Source: 73-13 sp035555435 (GTDB taxonomy: Bacteria > Actinomycetota > Actinomycetes > Actinomycetales > Microbacteriaceae). Taken from it: a stretch of DNA of 64,000 nt. The stretch covers positions 62,001 to 126,000 of the forward strand of contig DATMGN010000031.1 of assembly GCA_035555435.1 (NCBI GenBank). The letters run 5' to 3'. The notes under the pieces were generated by a model. That model was not told the origin of the DNA and searched no databases. It saw nothing but the letters and a program-made list of their open reading frames with translations. The translations under genes were made by a program, and so were the position numbers. Below are positions 1-8,089 of the stretch, piece by piece; position 1 is the first letter of the stretch; each line of letters opens with the position of its first letter.

Positions 1-551
1 ACGACCTCGTGGAGTTCCTGCAGGACCCGCCGACCGGCGAGGACTCCTCGGTCTTCCGCTTCCTGCGCACGCTGGTGGAGGTCGAGGTGCCACTCATCGC
101 GGCGGTGCACGGCGACTGCGTCGGCATCGGGGCGACCATGCTGCTGCACTGCGACTTCGCCGTGGCGGACGAGAGCGCGGTGCTGTCGTTCCCCTTCGTC
201 GCGCTCGGGGTCGTCCCGGAGGCGGCGAGCAGCCTCCTGCTCCCCCGCGTCGCCGGCACCCGGCTCGCGGCCGACCTGCTGCTCCTCGGCCAGCCGCTCT
301 CCGCGCGCGGCGCGCTCGAGTCGGGTCTGCTGACGAACGTCGTGCCGGTCGGGCGCCACGTCGACGCGGCGCTCGCCCTCGCTCGCCGACTCGCGGCGCT
401 CCCCCGCGAGGCCGTGCGCGCGACCCGGCGCCTGCTCCACGCGCCCGAGGAGCCGGTGCTCCAGCGGATGCGCCGGGAGGCCGCCGTCTTCGTCGAGCGG
501 CTCGGCTCCCCCGAGTTCGCGGAGCTCGCCGAGCGGGCGCTCGGGCGCTGA
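1..551 (+). CDS. Enoyl-CoA hydratase/isomerase family protein (5' end outside window)
   Basis: The reading frame is open from the first bases, so the gene begins upstream of the window. The visible ~182 residues carry the crotonase core: an oxyanion-hole stretch VHGDCVGIGATMLLHCDFAVA, then FPFVALGVVPEAASS, where PE corresponds to the second acidic position of the family. The C-terminal helical region (LARRLAALPREAVRATRRLL) is also typical. Such enzymes act on acyl-CoA thioesters in the cytoplasm, usually hydrating trans-2-enoyl-CoA in beta-oxidation; substrate cannot be assigned. The usual first-Glu region reads GIGATML, so the hydratase glutamate may be missing and an isomerase or other crotonase reaction is possible. 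The TfoX-like gene follows after 5 bases. Confidence 0.85.
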   Translation, partial: DLVEFLQDPPTGEDSSVFRFLRTLVEVEVPLIAAVHGDCVGIGATMLLHCDFAVADESAVLSFPFVALGVVPEAASSLLLPRVAGTRLAADLLLLGQPLSARGALESGLLTNVVPVGRHVDAALALARRLAALPREAVRATRRLLHAPEEPVLQRMRREAAVFVERLGSPEFAELAERALGR

Positions 552-556
552 TCGCC

Positions 557-895
557 GTGGCGACGACGCCGGAGCAGCTCGCCGCGATCCTCGACCGGCT
601 CGAGCCGCTGCCAATCAGCTCGCGCAAGATGTTCGGCGAGTACGCGCTGTACCTCGACGGCCGGATCCCGGCGTTCGTCATCGACGGCGTGCTCGGGCTC
701 AAGATCACCGAGTACGCCGACGCGCGGCTGACGCCCGAACTGCGCGGACCCATCTATCCCGGCTCGAAGGACTACTGGCGGATCCCCACGGAGCTGCTCG
801 ACGACGGCGACTGGATCCGCGAGGCCGTCCTGGAGACGACCGCGCTCGTGCCGCTGCCGAAGCCGAAGCCGAAGCCGAAGCGCCCGTCGGCTTAG
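557..895 (+). CDS. TfoX N-terminal domain family protein
   Basis: A 112-residue protein starting at GTG. Residues ~5-95 match the TfoX/Sxy N-terminal domain pattern: a SSRKMFGEYALYLDGRIPAFVIDG core followed by a KDYWRIPTELLDD stretch near the end. In gammaproteobacteria Sxy/TfoX controls competence, but the stand-alone N-terminal domain found widely in actinobacteria has no established role. The C-terminus is a lysine-proline repeat (KPKPKPKPK), likely flexible and nucleic-acid- or membrane-surface-binding. It sits 5 bases after the enoyl-CoA hydratase stop with no promoter between, so the two are probably cotranscribed. Confidence 0.75.
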   Translation: MATTPEQLAAILDRLEPLPISSRKMFGEYALYLDGRIPAFVIDGVLGLKITEYADARLTPELRGPIYPGSKDYWRIPTELLDDGDWIREAVLETTALVPLPKPKPKPKRPSA

Positions 896-951
896 CCATC
901 CGACGCGCGTACTGACAGGCACGTCCGCCGGGCACTAGGTTTTGCATCGAC

Positions 952-1620
952 ATGGACGCCATCGATCTCGTGCCCGTCGACGCGCACCTCAGCATGACGT
1001 CGCTCGTGACCGCGCTCGTCGGGCTCCTGACCATCACGAACCCGCTCGGCACGCTGCCGATCTTCCTCGGTCTGACCGCCCAGATGACGCCGGGCCGCCA
1101 GCGCCGCACAGCGCTGTTCGTCGGGCTCACCGTCGCGGTCGTCCTCATCGTCGCGCTGCTCGCGGGGCAGTTCCTGCTCGACGTGTTCGACATCCACATC
1201 GACTCGTTCAAGATCGCAGGCGGCCTGCTCATCGGCGCCGTCGCCTGGTCGATGGTCACCGCGAAGTCGTCGTCGTTCACGGTCGACGCCGGCGGGCGCT
1301 CGCCCGTCGTCGTGCCGCTCGCGATCCCGCTGCTCGCGGGGCCGGGCGCGATCGCGCTCGCGATCACGTTCGCGCACGGCTACGACGAGCCGCTCGAGTG
1401 GGCGGTCGGGGCGGGCCTGTGTCTCGTCGTCGGCATCGCCGTCGCGGGGATCTACGCCGCGGGGCCCTGGGTCGCGCGCGTGCTCACTCCCGCGGGCCTC
1501 GAGGTGCTCACGCGAGTCTTCGGCCTGCTGCTCCTCGCGATCGCCGTCCAGTCGATCCTGACGAACGTCTTCAACGTCATCGGCGAGCACTTCCTCATCA
1601 CCGCGGCCGTGCCCGCTTGA
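952..1620 (+). CDS. MarC family integral membrane protein
   Basis: A 222-residue polytopic membrane protein with about six transmembrane segments. Family signatures are visible: TNPLGTLPIFL near residue 25, a second half repeat PLAIPLLAGPGAIALAI near residue 122, and the C-terminal segment RVFGLLLLAIAVQSIL. MarC proteins (YchE/YhgN relatives) are inner-membrane proteins of unknown transport activity; the historical link to multiple antibiotic resistance has not held up. A TAGGTT -10-like hexamer lies at 936-941, ten bases before the ATG, so the transcript would be almost leaderless. Its stop codon overlaps the -35 element of the downstream MerR-family gene. Confidence 0.85.
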   Translation: MDAIDLVPVDAHLSMTSLVTALVGLLTITNPLGTLPIFLGLTAQMTPGRQRRTALFVGLTVAVVLIVALLAGQFLLDVFDIHIDSFKIAGGLLIGAVAWSMVTAKSSSFTVDAGGRSPVVVPLAIPLLAGPGAIALAITFAHGYDEPLEWAVGAGLCLVVGIAVAGIYAAGPWVARVLTPAGLEVLTRVFGLLLLAIAVQSILTNVFNVIGEHFLITAAVPA

Positions 1621-1647
1621 CCTTGACGTAGCGTCAACCTCTACCTT
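1617..1647 (+). promoter_or_regulatory. MerR-type promoter and operator of the TipA-like gene
   Basis: TTGACC (1617-1622) and TACCTT (1642-1647) form -35 and -10 elements separated by exactly 19 bp, the overlong spacer typical of MerR-family-controlled promoters. The spacer contains the palindrome TTGACG-TAG-CGTCAA (1623-1637). The -10 ends 7 bases before GTG 1655, so the message would be leaderless. This predicts autoregulation: the bound activator twists the DNA to realign the two elements. The -35 overlaps the marC-like stop codon. Confidence 0.75.
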
Positions 1648-1654
1648 CGGGGGC

Positions 1655-2410
1655 GTGGAGTACTCGATCCAGGAGGTCGCCCGGGCCGCGGGCACGACGA
1701 GCCGCACGCTGCGTCACTACGACGACATCGGCCTGCTCGCCCCGACGCGGGTCGCGGACAACGGATACCGGTATTACGACGAGACCGCGCTCGTCCGACT
1801 GCAGCGCATCCTGGTGCTGCGCGGGCTCGGTCTCGGACTGCCGGCGATCGCCGGCGCGCTCGCCCGGGACACGGACGCGGCGGGGGCGCTGCGCTCCCAC
1901 GTCCAGGAGCTCCGCGCGGAGCGCGGGCGGCTGGCGCGGCAGATCACGGCGGTCGAGCGCACGCTGGCCGCCATCGAGCAGGGAGGAGAGATCGCCATGG
2001 ACACGATGTTCGACGGATTCGACCACGCCGGGCACCGCGAGGAGGTCGAGCGCCGCTGGGGCGCCGACGCCTACGCGCGATCGGCGGCGTGGTGGGAGTC
2101 CAAGTCGCCCGAGGAGCGGGCGCGGTGGCAGGACGAGCTGCATTCGCTGAACCAGGACTGGATCGGCCTCGCCGCCGCGGGCGCCGCCGCGTCCGGCGAG
2201 CCCGCGCAGGCGCTCGCAGAACGCCATGTCGCATGGCTCGCATCGATCCCCGGCACCCCGACTACCGACGTGCGCACGCGCGCCGCCTACGTCCGCGGGC
2301 TCGCCGCGATGTACGCTGCCGACCCGCGGTTCGCCGCGAACTACGGCGGCGGGGCGGGCGCCGCCTTCGTCCGCGAGGCGCTCGAGCACTACGCGGCCGA
2401 GCGGCTCTGA
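1655..2410 (+). CDS. MerR-family transcriptional regulator with TipAS drug-binding domain
   Basis: A 251-residue regulator. Residues 1-70 form the MerR winged helix (YSIQEVARAAGTTSRTLRHYDDIGLL), residues ~75-112 a helical dimerisation arm, and residues ~118-250 a TipAS-type domain (SPEERARWQDELHSLNQDW). TipA-like proteins bind thiopeptide or other lipophilic drugs and activate their own promoter; the operator at 1623-1637 fits this. An internal in-frame ATG at 1997 (Met115) is preceded by the strong ribosome site GGAGGAG (around 1982-1988), which would yield a free ~137-residue drug-binding domain, as in Streptomyces lividans TipAS (144 residues). No efflux or target gene is adjacent, so the regulon is unknown. 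Confidence 0.85.
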   Translation: MEYSIQEVARAAGTTSRTLRHYDDIGLLAPTRVADNGYRYYDETALVRLQRILVLRGLGLGLPAIAGALARDTDAAGALRSHVQELRAERGRLARQITAVERTLAAIEQGGEIAMDTMFDGFDHAGHREEVERRWGADAYARSAAWWESKSPEERARWQDELHSLNQDWIGLAAAGAAASGEPAQALAERHVAWLASIPGTPTTDVRTRAAYVRGLAAMYAADPRFAANYGGGAGAAFVREALEHYAAERL

Positions 2411-2425
2411 TCGCGCGGGACGGAG

Positions 2426-2764
2426 CTACTCGCGCCGGGTCTTGATGAGGATGCCCGCGATGACGAAGACACCGGCCCCGAAGACCTGCGCCGCGAGCCA
2501 CGGCGTGCCGCCGAAGTCGAAGGGGTAGATCGGGTTCCAGAGGACCGCGATCGGGATGAACGCGAGGAGCCACCACCACTGACGCGCCTGCACCGCGAAC
2601 CAGGCGATGATGAGCGCGAGGATCGCGACGACGTAGCGGATCGCCGTGAACCACTCGTTGCCGATCAGCAGCAGGCCCGCCATGAGCACGACCGCGGCGA
2701 GAAGCCCCGGCGCGAGCGCGTTGCGCTGGTAGGCCGGCTCGGACGCGCGCTTCGTGCTGCTCAT
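2426..2764 (-). CDS. Small four-helix membrane protein (DUF6804-like)
   Basis: A 112-residue protein with about four transmembrane segments (roughly 17-37, 41-58, 63-80, 90-108) and short charged ends (N-terminal SSTKRASEP, C-terminal KTRRE). The pattern NPIYPFDF near residue 82, between the last helices, resembles the DUF6804 group of actinobacterial small membrane proteins; this is from memory of the family and not certain. A GGGGGCAGG purine run precedes the ATG. It converges with the MerR-type regulator (15 bases between stops). No function can be assigned. Confidence 0.6.
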   Translation of the reverse strand: MSSTKRASEPAYQRNALAPGLLAAVVLMAGLLLIGNEWFTAIRYVVAILALIIAWFAVQARQWWWLLAFIPIAVLWNPIYPFDFGGTPWLAAQVFGAGVFVIAGILIKTRRE

Positions 2765-3055
2765 GCCTGCCCCCCGTCGAAGAAAAGTCTGCCCGCCACA
2801 CTAACCCGGCCCGCCCCCGCTCGAGCTCCTCGGAGTTCGCGATGACCGTGCAGCTCGGCCGATGCAGCACTGCGCTGGGACAGTGGGAGGACGGTCGCTG
2901 GCGCGTCTGCGACCCTGCGCTGCGGCAGGGGACATCCATCACCTGATCGCATTCGTCGCCTCGCGGGAATAGCGCACGTCTTCCGATTGTCAAGCCCCGT
3001 GAGCGACGGCGACGCCTCGCGAACAATCGGTCATGAACGAACCCCGGAGGTGACG
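2765..3055. other. Gene-poor spacer with an inverted repeat
   Basis: No convincing gene is visible between the small membrane protein and the candidate small ORF at 3056. The stretch contains an 8-bp perfect inverted repeat, CCGATTGT (2983-2990) and ACAATCGG (3023-3030), separated by 32 bases. Its role is unknown; it lies just upstream of the candidate small ORF and could be an operator or a remnant. Confidence 0.4.
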
Positions 3056-3151
3056 GTGAACGAGCGGACCAACGAGTTCGGTGGTGTTTGGCGCAGCCTT
3101 GACGATTTCGAGACCCCGGAGTCGGACAGCCGGGTTCACGAACACTCGTAG
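3056..3151 (+). CDS. Candidate small protein of 31 residues
   Basis: A short frame starting at GTG 3056 with a good ribosome-binding site GGAGG at 3046-3050 (5-base spacing). It encodes a hydrophilic acidic peptide that includes NEFGGVWRSLDDFETPE, and about three quarters of its third positions are G or C. The same frame is open back to GTG 2999. A strong hairpin (3175-3214) follows 23 bases after the stop. I do not recognise it. It could be a real small gene or chance; no homologue can be checked here. Confidence 0.3.
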   Translation: MNERTNEFGGVWRSLDDFETPESDSRVHEHS

Positions 3152-3174
3152 CTGGCCCAACAAACACGACACGG

Positions 3175-3214
3175 GCCCCGGCTTGCTGCCTCGAGACGAG
3201 GCGCGGGCCGGGGC
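3175..3214. terminator. Strong two-part stem-loop between convergent transcripts
   Basis: Outer arms GCCCCGGC (3175-3182) and GCCGGGGC (3207-3214) and inner arms CCTCG (3189-3193) and CGAGG (3197-3201) form a stable hairpin. No U-run follows on either strand, so it is a possible rather than classical terminator. It sits between the candidate small ORF (+) and the tRNA-fMet transcript (-). Confidence 0.5.
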
Positions 3215-3282
3215 TCGACGCATGTGGACGACCTACAGCGCCCGCAGCGCGGATCGCATGTCCGCGCGGAACGAGCAGAACG

Positions 3283-3322
3283 AAAGAACAAAAGCCGCCC
3301 CCAGTCTCACTGGGAGCGGCTT
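3283..3322 (-). terminator. Rho-independent terminator of tRNA-fMet
   Basis: On the minus strand, arms GAAGCCGCTCCCAGT and ACTGGGGGCGGCTT form a long stem directly downstream of the tRNA, followed by a U-rich tail (TTTTGTTCTTT). Plus-strand arms are about 3292-3306 and 3309-3322. This is a textbook intrinsic terminator. Confidence 0.85.
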
Positions 3323-3342
3323 CTGATCTGGTATTTCCTTCG

Positions 3343-3416
<74 letters not shown>

Positions 3417-3449
3417 TCGCGGTCATCCACTCTACCACCGTTCGCGGGC

Positions 3450-3923
3450 TCAGGCGTCCGGCTCACCCTCGTAGTAGTCGACCTCGTCGCCGTCGCGCCA
3501 GATCGTGACGCCGCGGGTGGAAATCGTCGCGGTCTTCCCCGAGTCCGGGTAGTGGCACACGTCCGGGTCGTCGGTCGTGTCGAGGTCGACGTAGCGCAGC
3601 GGCTCGTCGCCCACGGCGGTCATGCGGTGCGCGCCGGCAGGGCCGGGCGGGAAGACGACGACCTGGCCGGGCCCGACCTCGAACTCGGCGTCCGGCGTTC
3701 TGACCCGTCCGCGGCCCGACAGGATGACGTACGCCTCCGTCAGCCCCTCGTGCCAGTGGTAGGGGAACGCGGAGCGACCCGGCGGGATCTCCATGAAGGA
3801 GACCTGCAGCTGGTTGCCCGCCTTCTCCACGACCTGGTGCTTCGCGTAGGCGAAGGCACCCTGGTCGGCGGTGCGCGCCGAGAAGTCGGCCTGATGTCCG
3901 GTGAGAACGCGATCGAACGGCAT
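3450..3923 (-). CDS. Cupin domain protein
   Basis: A 157-residue single-domain cupin. Motif 1 is HWHEGLTEAYVILSGRGRV (first metal-binding histidines plus Glu), and the second half carries VGPGQVVVFPPGPAGAHRM with the last metal-binding His. The C-terminal tail is acidic (DGDEVDYYEGEPDA). Such proteins are cytosolic isomerases, dioxygenases or sugar-binding proteins; the reaction cannot be told from sequence. The start chosen is ATG 3923; the frame is open further upstream but that part overlaps the methyltransferase antisense-free region without coding character. It lies 49 bases after the methyltransferase on the same strand. Confidence 0.75.
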   Translation of the reverse strand: MPFDRVLTGHQADFSARTADQGAFAYAKHQVVEKAGNQLQVSFMEIPPGRSAFPYHWHEGLTEAYVILSGRGRVRTPDAEFEVGPGQVVVFPPGPAGAHRMTAVGDEPLRYVDLDTTDDPDVCHYPDSGKTATISTRGVTIWRDGDEVDYYEGEPDA

Positions 3924-3972
3924 GCGACCAGGTTGGGACCTGCGCGCCCCGCGGCGCAACGGGCGTGCCCGA

Positions 3973-5196
3973 TCAGTACTCCGGGAGCCTCGCGAAGAGG
4001 GCCTTCGCGATCGCCCGCTGCATGACGTTCTCCCGCACCGAGCGACCGCGCCGCTCCGGCACCGTGAGCGCGTAGACCGCGTACACGCCCTCGCGCGCCG
4101 GCACCCGGACCTTGACCAGGTGCGCGGGGAAGCCGGCCTCGCCCGCGAGCGCGAGCACCTGGCGGATGGTGCGCTGCGAGAGCCGCGGCCACACGCTGTC
4201 GAAGAAGCGCTGCTGGGGGCGCTCGCCGAGCATGTTGCCGAGGAGGACGAGGCCGCCCGGCCGCACGACCTCCGCGGCGGCCGCGAGCACACTGCTCGCG
4301 ACCCGGTGGCCGAGGCGCCCGCTCGGCAGGTGCTCGAAGACGCCGACGAGGTCGACCATGTCGACCTGCCCCGAGACGTAGCTCGCGGGCGCCGTCTTCA
4401 GCAGGTTCTTGCGCAGCGGGCGCACGACACCGTCGAGCCCCGCGGTGTGCGCGAGCGCCACCGTCGTCGCGAGGGCGAGGGGGTCGTGGTCGACGAACGT
4501 CAGCTCGTCGACCACCACCCCGCCCCCCGCGGCCTCGTGCACGTAGTCGAAGATCGCGCCCGCGATGCCGCAGGCGATGCTGAGGAAGCGCAGTGGACGA
4601 TCCGACCCGGCGAAGTGCTCGTGCAGCAGCGTCTTCGCCGTCTGCGCGCGCGTGCGCACCGCGTGCGCGTCAATGACGCCCGTCAGGTAGTCGCGCGAGT
4701 CGAGACCGTACTCGTCCTGGTGGTCGGACATGGGCCCCGCGGCGAGGAAGCGGTCGTAGCGCTGCAGGATGCGCTCGCCGCGCTCACCCGCCTGCTCCGC
4801 GAGGACGAGCTCGCGCGCCGTTGCCCGGCCGTCCGCGAGCAGCGGCACGTCATACGCCCCCGCGTCGATGCCCTCGCCCGGCCGCTGGAGATCACCGACG
4901 TGGTAGAGCGTGTGGAGCGCGATCGCGCGCTTCGCGACCCCGTGCCACGCAGCGCCCGACGGGTGCACCCGCTCATCGAACAACCAGCGCACGAAGCCCT
5001 CGCGCCCCGCCCGCTCCTCGATCGCCGTCGACACGCGGCGCTGGACCTCCGCGTCGAGCGTGTAGCGCGGGTCCGGGTCGGCGAGGGCCACATCCAAGCC
5101 GATCGCGTGCAGATGATCGACCTCCCGCGAGACGACGTCGGACAGCGGGATCGTGTGGGCGGGCGCGCCGGCCGGCTCGGCATCGATGAGGACCAT
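3973..5196 (-). CDS. Class I SAM-dependent methyltransferase with N-terminal extension
   Basis: A 407-residue protein. Residues ~200-345 carry a Rossmann methyltransferase fold: motif I FLSIACGIAGAIF (~204-216), the acidic end of beta 2 in FVDHDP (~234), and a motif II/III region VDMVDLVGVFEHLP (~283). The first ~195 residues are helical and lack a recognised domain; the arrangement is seen in uncharacterised actinobacterial methyltransferases. The substrate is unknown. TAGCGT at 5208-5203 ends 6 bases before the ATG, suggesting a leaderless message, possibly including the downstream cupin gene. Confidence 0.75.
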   Translation of the reverse strand: MVLIDAEPAGAPAHTIPLSDVVSREVDHLHAIGLDVALADPDPRYTLDAEVQRRVSTAIEERAGREGFVRWLFDERVHPSGAAWHGVAKRAIALHTLYHVGDLQRPGEGIDAGAYDVPLLADGRATARELVLAEQAGERGERILQRYDRFLAAGPMSDHQDEYGLDSRDYLTGVIDAHAVRTRAQTAKTLLHEHFAGSDRPLRFLSIACGIAGAIFDYVHEAAGGGVVVDELTFVDHDPLALATTVALAHTAGLDGVVRPLRKNLLKTAPASYVSGQVDMVDLVGVFEHLPSGRLGHRVASSVLAAAAEVVRPGGLVLLGNMLGERPQQRFFDSVWPRLSQRTIRQVLALAGEAGFPAHLVKVRVPAREGVYAVYALTVPERRGRSVRENVMQRAIAKALFARLPEY

Positions 5197-5237
5197 GCTT
5201 CGACGCTAGGAAGCGACCGGCCTCGGGACGAGACGCC

Positions 5238-7403
5238 TCAACCACGGAAAAGCGTTGCCGACTCCTCCGACGCCGCGCTCGCCCGACCCGGACGGTCGGC
5301 CGGCAGGATCCGGCCCGTGAAGCCGCCGGCCGGCACCGCCTCGAGCTGCTGCGCCATCCACCCGGCGACCTCGTCGAGCTCCGCATCGCTGATCTGCTCA
5401 CCCGGCGCGTCATCGAAGAGCACGACGTCGACGCCGCGCGCCCTGGCACGCCGAGTCGCCGAGATGAGCGGCTCGCGCGACAGCCGCGCTCCCCGGTAGA
5501 GATCGCGCAGCGCCCCCTCGAGCAGCCCGCATTCGCGCCGCTCCTGCGCGCTGATCGGCTCGCCCGTCGCCAGCCGATCGAGCGTGCGACCGATGAGCGC
5601 GTCGAGCCGCGCCACCCGCTCGAGCAGCTCCGCGCGCTCCGCCTCGCGCCACGCCTCCGCGCGCGCCGCATCCACCTCCGCGGCGCGGATGCGCGCGGCG
5701 CGACGGCCCAGCACCCCGAGCACGAGCACGACCGCGACCGCGCCGACGCCCACGATCGCGGGCCGCGCGAGCACTGACACGACGTCGACGACCGACACGC
5801 CCTGCGCGAGCGAGGCGACCCCGCCGATCCCCATCCCGACGGCGATGCCGGCGAGCGCGATGAAGGGTCGGCCGCGCATCGCGAGCACGACCATGACGAA
5901 GACGCCCGCGTTCGCATACCAGCCGATGACGAGCCGGTATTCGGCCGGATCGCCGACCGCGATGAGCACACACGCGGCGACGGCGAACGCGGCCGCCCAC
6001 ACCGCCCGCGGCACGCTCGGCACGCGCAGCGGCCGCCAGCCCATTGCCGCGAGCGACGCCGCCACCGCGAGCATCCCCGCGACCGGCACGAGGGGGAACG
6101 CGACGACCGTCGTGCTGTAGACCGCGAGCGCGAGCTCCGCGAGGATCGCCACGATGAGCGCCACCCGCATGTCCCCCGACAGCACTCGCACCGGGATCGG
6201 CGCCGTCGTGACCTCCGCCTCCTCCGCCGCGCCCTCCGGCTCGCGGACATCGTGCCAAGCGAGCGTCACCGTCGTCCCGGCGCCCGGGCTCGAACGCACC
6301 TCCGCCACGCAGTCCGGGACCGCGCGCACCCGCCCCAGGATCGTCCCCGACAGCCCCAGCCGATCCGCCGGGACCAGCGCCGCATCGAAACCGGGTCCGT
6401 CGTCCTGCACGACCACCCGCACCCCGTCCCGCATGCCGAACAGGATGAGCGACGTCGCCGCGCCCGGCGCGTGCCGCGCGCTGTTCGCGAGCGCCTGACG
6501 CGTCGCGGCGACGATCGCGACCGCCGCGGCCGCGGGGACGGCGCCGACCGCGCGCCGCACGATCCGGGTGGAGAACGCGACGCCGGGCGACTCCACGCGC
6601 GCCACCTCCCGCAGGCGGTCCGCGAGATCCGCGAGCCGGACCCCCGCGGTGCGCTCCGGATCGGCGAGCGTGCGGATCCGCTCCGCAGCGACAGCCGCCT
6701 GCTCCGCGACCGGCGCATCGAGCCCCGGGGTGCCGCGCGCGGCGAGCAGCAGGCAGGCCAGCACGTCGTCATGCACGATCGCCCGCGTGCGCTCCGCCGC
6801 CGCCTGGCGCGCCTGGCCGGCGGCACGGCGTTCTGCCGCACTGAGACCCGCGACCGTCGCCTCGTCGATCGCGCGACCGCTGCGGATGAGCGCCGTCGCC
6901 AGCGCGGTGATCGCGATCGAGATGACGAGGACCTGGGTGTCGTTCGCGACCCGATTGGGGATGAGGTCGCCGACGAGCCCGCTCGCCGTCCAGATGACCG
7001 CCGTGAGCGCCCCGAGCACGAGCCACGCCGTGCGCGCGCCCCAGGCGATCGCGGCCGTCGCCGCCGCCGACGTCGAGGCGCTCACCATCCAGGGCAGCTG
7101 GCCCGTGCGACCCGGGTCGACGATGACCAGTACGAGGAGGACCGTCGCGGGGACGACCGAGGCGACGAACGCGACGATCGTCAGGCGGCGCACCCCCGCG
7201 AACCCGACGAACTGGGCCGCGATCGCCACGACCGCGGGCACGAGGAAGCAGACGACCAGCAGCAGGCGGTACCAGGCCGGGAGGTCGAGCGGGTCGAGCC
7301 GGCCCACGACCGTCTGCGTCGCCACGATCGCCGCGAGATCGAGCGCCCCGACCGCACCGAGCAGCGCCCGGCGCATCCACAGCTCGCTGCGGCCGCCGCT
7401 CAT
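5238..7403 (-). CDS. Membrane sensor histidine kinase of unusual two-module design
   Basis: A 721-residue protein. Module 1: about six transmembrane helices (residues ~15-175), a NarL/DegS-type H-box with His211 (AIVHDDVLACLLL), an N-box (RQALANSARHA, Asn307) and a G-box DDGPGFD (~334). Module 2: a second membrane block (~400-560) followed by a coiled helix and a C-terminal domain (~600-721) with no clear ATP-binding motif. The ATPase is thus internal rather than C-terminal. Its ATG (7403-7401) overlaps the TGA of the upstream response regulator (ATGA), so the two are translationally coupled and form a pair. Signal unknown. Confidence 0.8.
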   Translation of the reverse strand: MSGGRSELWMRRALLGAVGALDLAAIVATQTVVGRLDPLDLPAWYRLLLVVCFLVPAVVAIAAQFVGFAGVRRLTIVAFVASVVPATVLLVLVIVDPGRTGQLPWMVSASTSAAATAAIAWGARTAWLVLGALTAVIWTASGLVGDLIPNRVANDTQVLVISIAITALATALIRSGRAIDEATVAGLSAAERRAAGQARQAAAERTRAIVHDDVLACLLLAARGTPGLDAPVAEQAAVAAERIRTLADPERTAGVRLADLADRLREVARVESPGVAFSTRIVRRAVGAVPAAAAVAIVAATRQALANSARHAPGAATSLILFGMRDGVRVVVQDDGPGFDAALVPADRLGLSGTILGRVRAVPDCVAEVRSSPGAGTTVTLAWHDVREPEGAAEEAEVTTAPIPVRVLSGDMRVALIVAILAELALAVYSTTVVAFPLVPVAGMLAVAASLAAMGWRPLRVPSVPRAVWAAAFAVAACVLIAVGDPAEYRLVIGWYANAGVFVMVVLAMRGRPFIALAGIAVGMGIGGVASLAQGVSVVDVVSVLARPAIVGVGAVAVVLVLGVLGRRAARIRAAEVDAARAEAWREAERAELLERVARLDALIGRTLDRLATGEPISAQERRECGLLEGALRDLYRGARLSREPLISATRRARARGVDVVLFDDAPGEQISDAELDEVAGWMAQQLEAVPAGGFTGRILPADRPGRASAASEESATLFRG

Positions 7404-8053
7404 CCCGTGGTCGGCCCCGGCAGGAATCCGTCCTCGACGCCGCGCTGATAGAGCTCCACCTTCGTGTTCGCGGGGCGGTGGACCGCGTGGTACACGGCGC
7501 GGATGCGACGCAGGTGGTCGTCGATCGTGTTCTCCGAGAGCCCCAGTCGGGTCGCGACCTGCTTCGCACCGAGCCCCGAGGCGTACAGGGCGAGCACCTC
7601 GCGTTCTCTCGCCGTCAGCGGCGCGCTGTCGATCTCCGGATCCGTGTCGAGCGCCGCAGCCCACTCCGCCGTCGCGATCGACTCGCCCCGCGCCGCCGCC
7701 GAGATCGCGCCGAGGATCGTCGCGGGCGGCGCGGACTTGCGCACGATGCCGAGCACGTCCGCGCGCGACACCTCGCGAATGAGATACGGGTCCTCGCCGC
7801 TCGTGAGCACGACGACCTGGGCGCCCCAGGCCCGGATCCGCTCGACGTTGCTCGGCGCCTCCGAGCCGTCGCGCAGCCGCAGGTCGAGGATGACGAGGTC
7901 GGCGGGGCCGACCCGGCGGAACAGATCCGACACCGTCTCCGCGTGCCCGACGAACTCGAGCTCGGGGTCGGACTCGACGAGGCCGCGCACCGCCATCGCG
8001 ATCACCGCGTGATCGTCGACCATCGCGACCCTGACCCGCGCAGCCCCCACCAC
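7400..8053 (-). CDS. LuxR/NarL-type response regulator
   Basis: A 217-residue regulator. The receiver has the acidic pair in MVDDHAV (Asp13-Asp14), phospho-acceptor Asp57 (LVILDLRL) and conserved Lys106 (IVRKSA). The C-terminal LuxR helix-turn-helix starts at LTAREREVLALYASG and includes SENTIDDHLRRI. The GTG at 8053 is chosen because TAGGTT at 8066-8061 ends 7 bases before it (leaderless pattern); the frame is open further upstream, but this would run across the divergent NERD gene promoter. It is the partner of the coupled histidine kinase. Confidence 0.88.
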   Translation of the reverse strand: MVGAARVRVAMVDDHAVIAMAVRGLVESDPELEFVGHAETVSDLFRRVGPADLVILDLRLRDGSEAPSNVERIRAWGAQVVVLTSGEDPYLIREVSRADVLGIVRKSAPPATILGAISAAARGESIATAEWAAALDTDPEIDSAPLTAREREVLALYASGLGAKQVATRLGLSENTIDDHLRRIRAVYHAVHRPANTKVELYQRGVEDGFLPGPTTG

Positions 8054-8089
8054 GCTCCCCAACCTAGCGAACCGGACTACCCTCGCGGC

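Noticed and set aside
3901..5499. Long open frame of 532 codons opposite the methyltransferase and kinase
   Set aside because: Arg/Asp/Val-rich, low-complexity translation typical of antisense frames in GC-rich DNA; the minus-strand genes have clear motifs.
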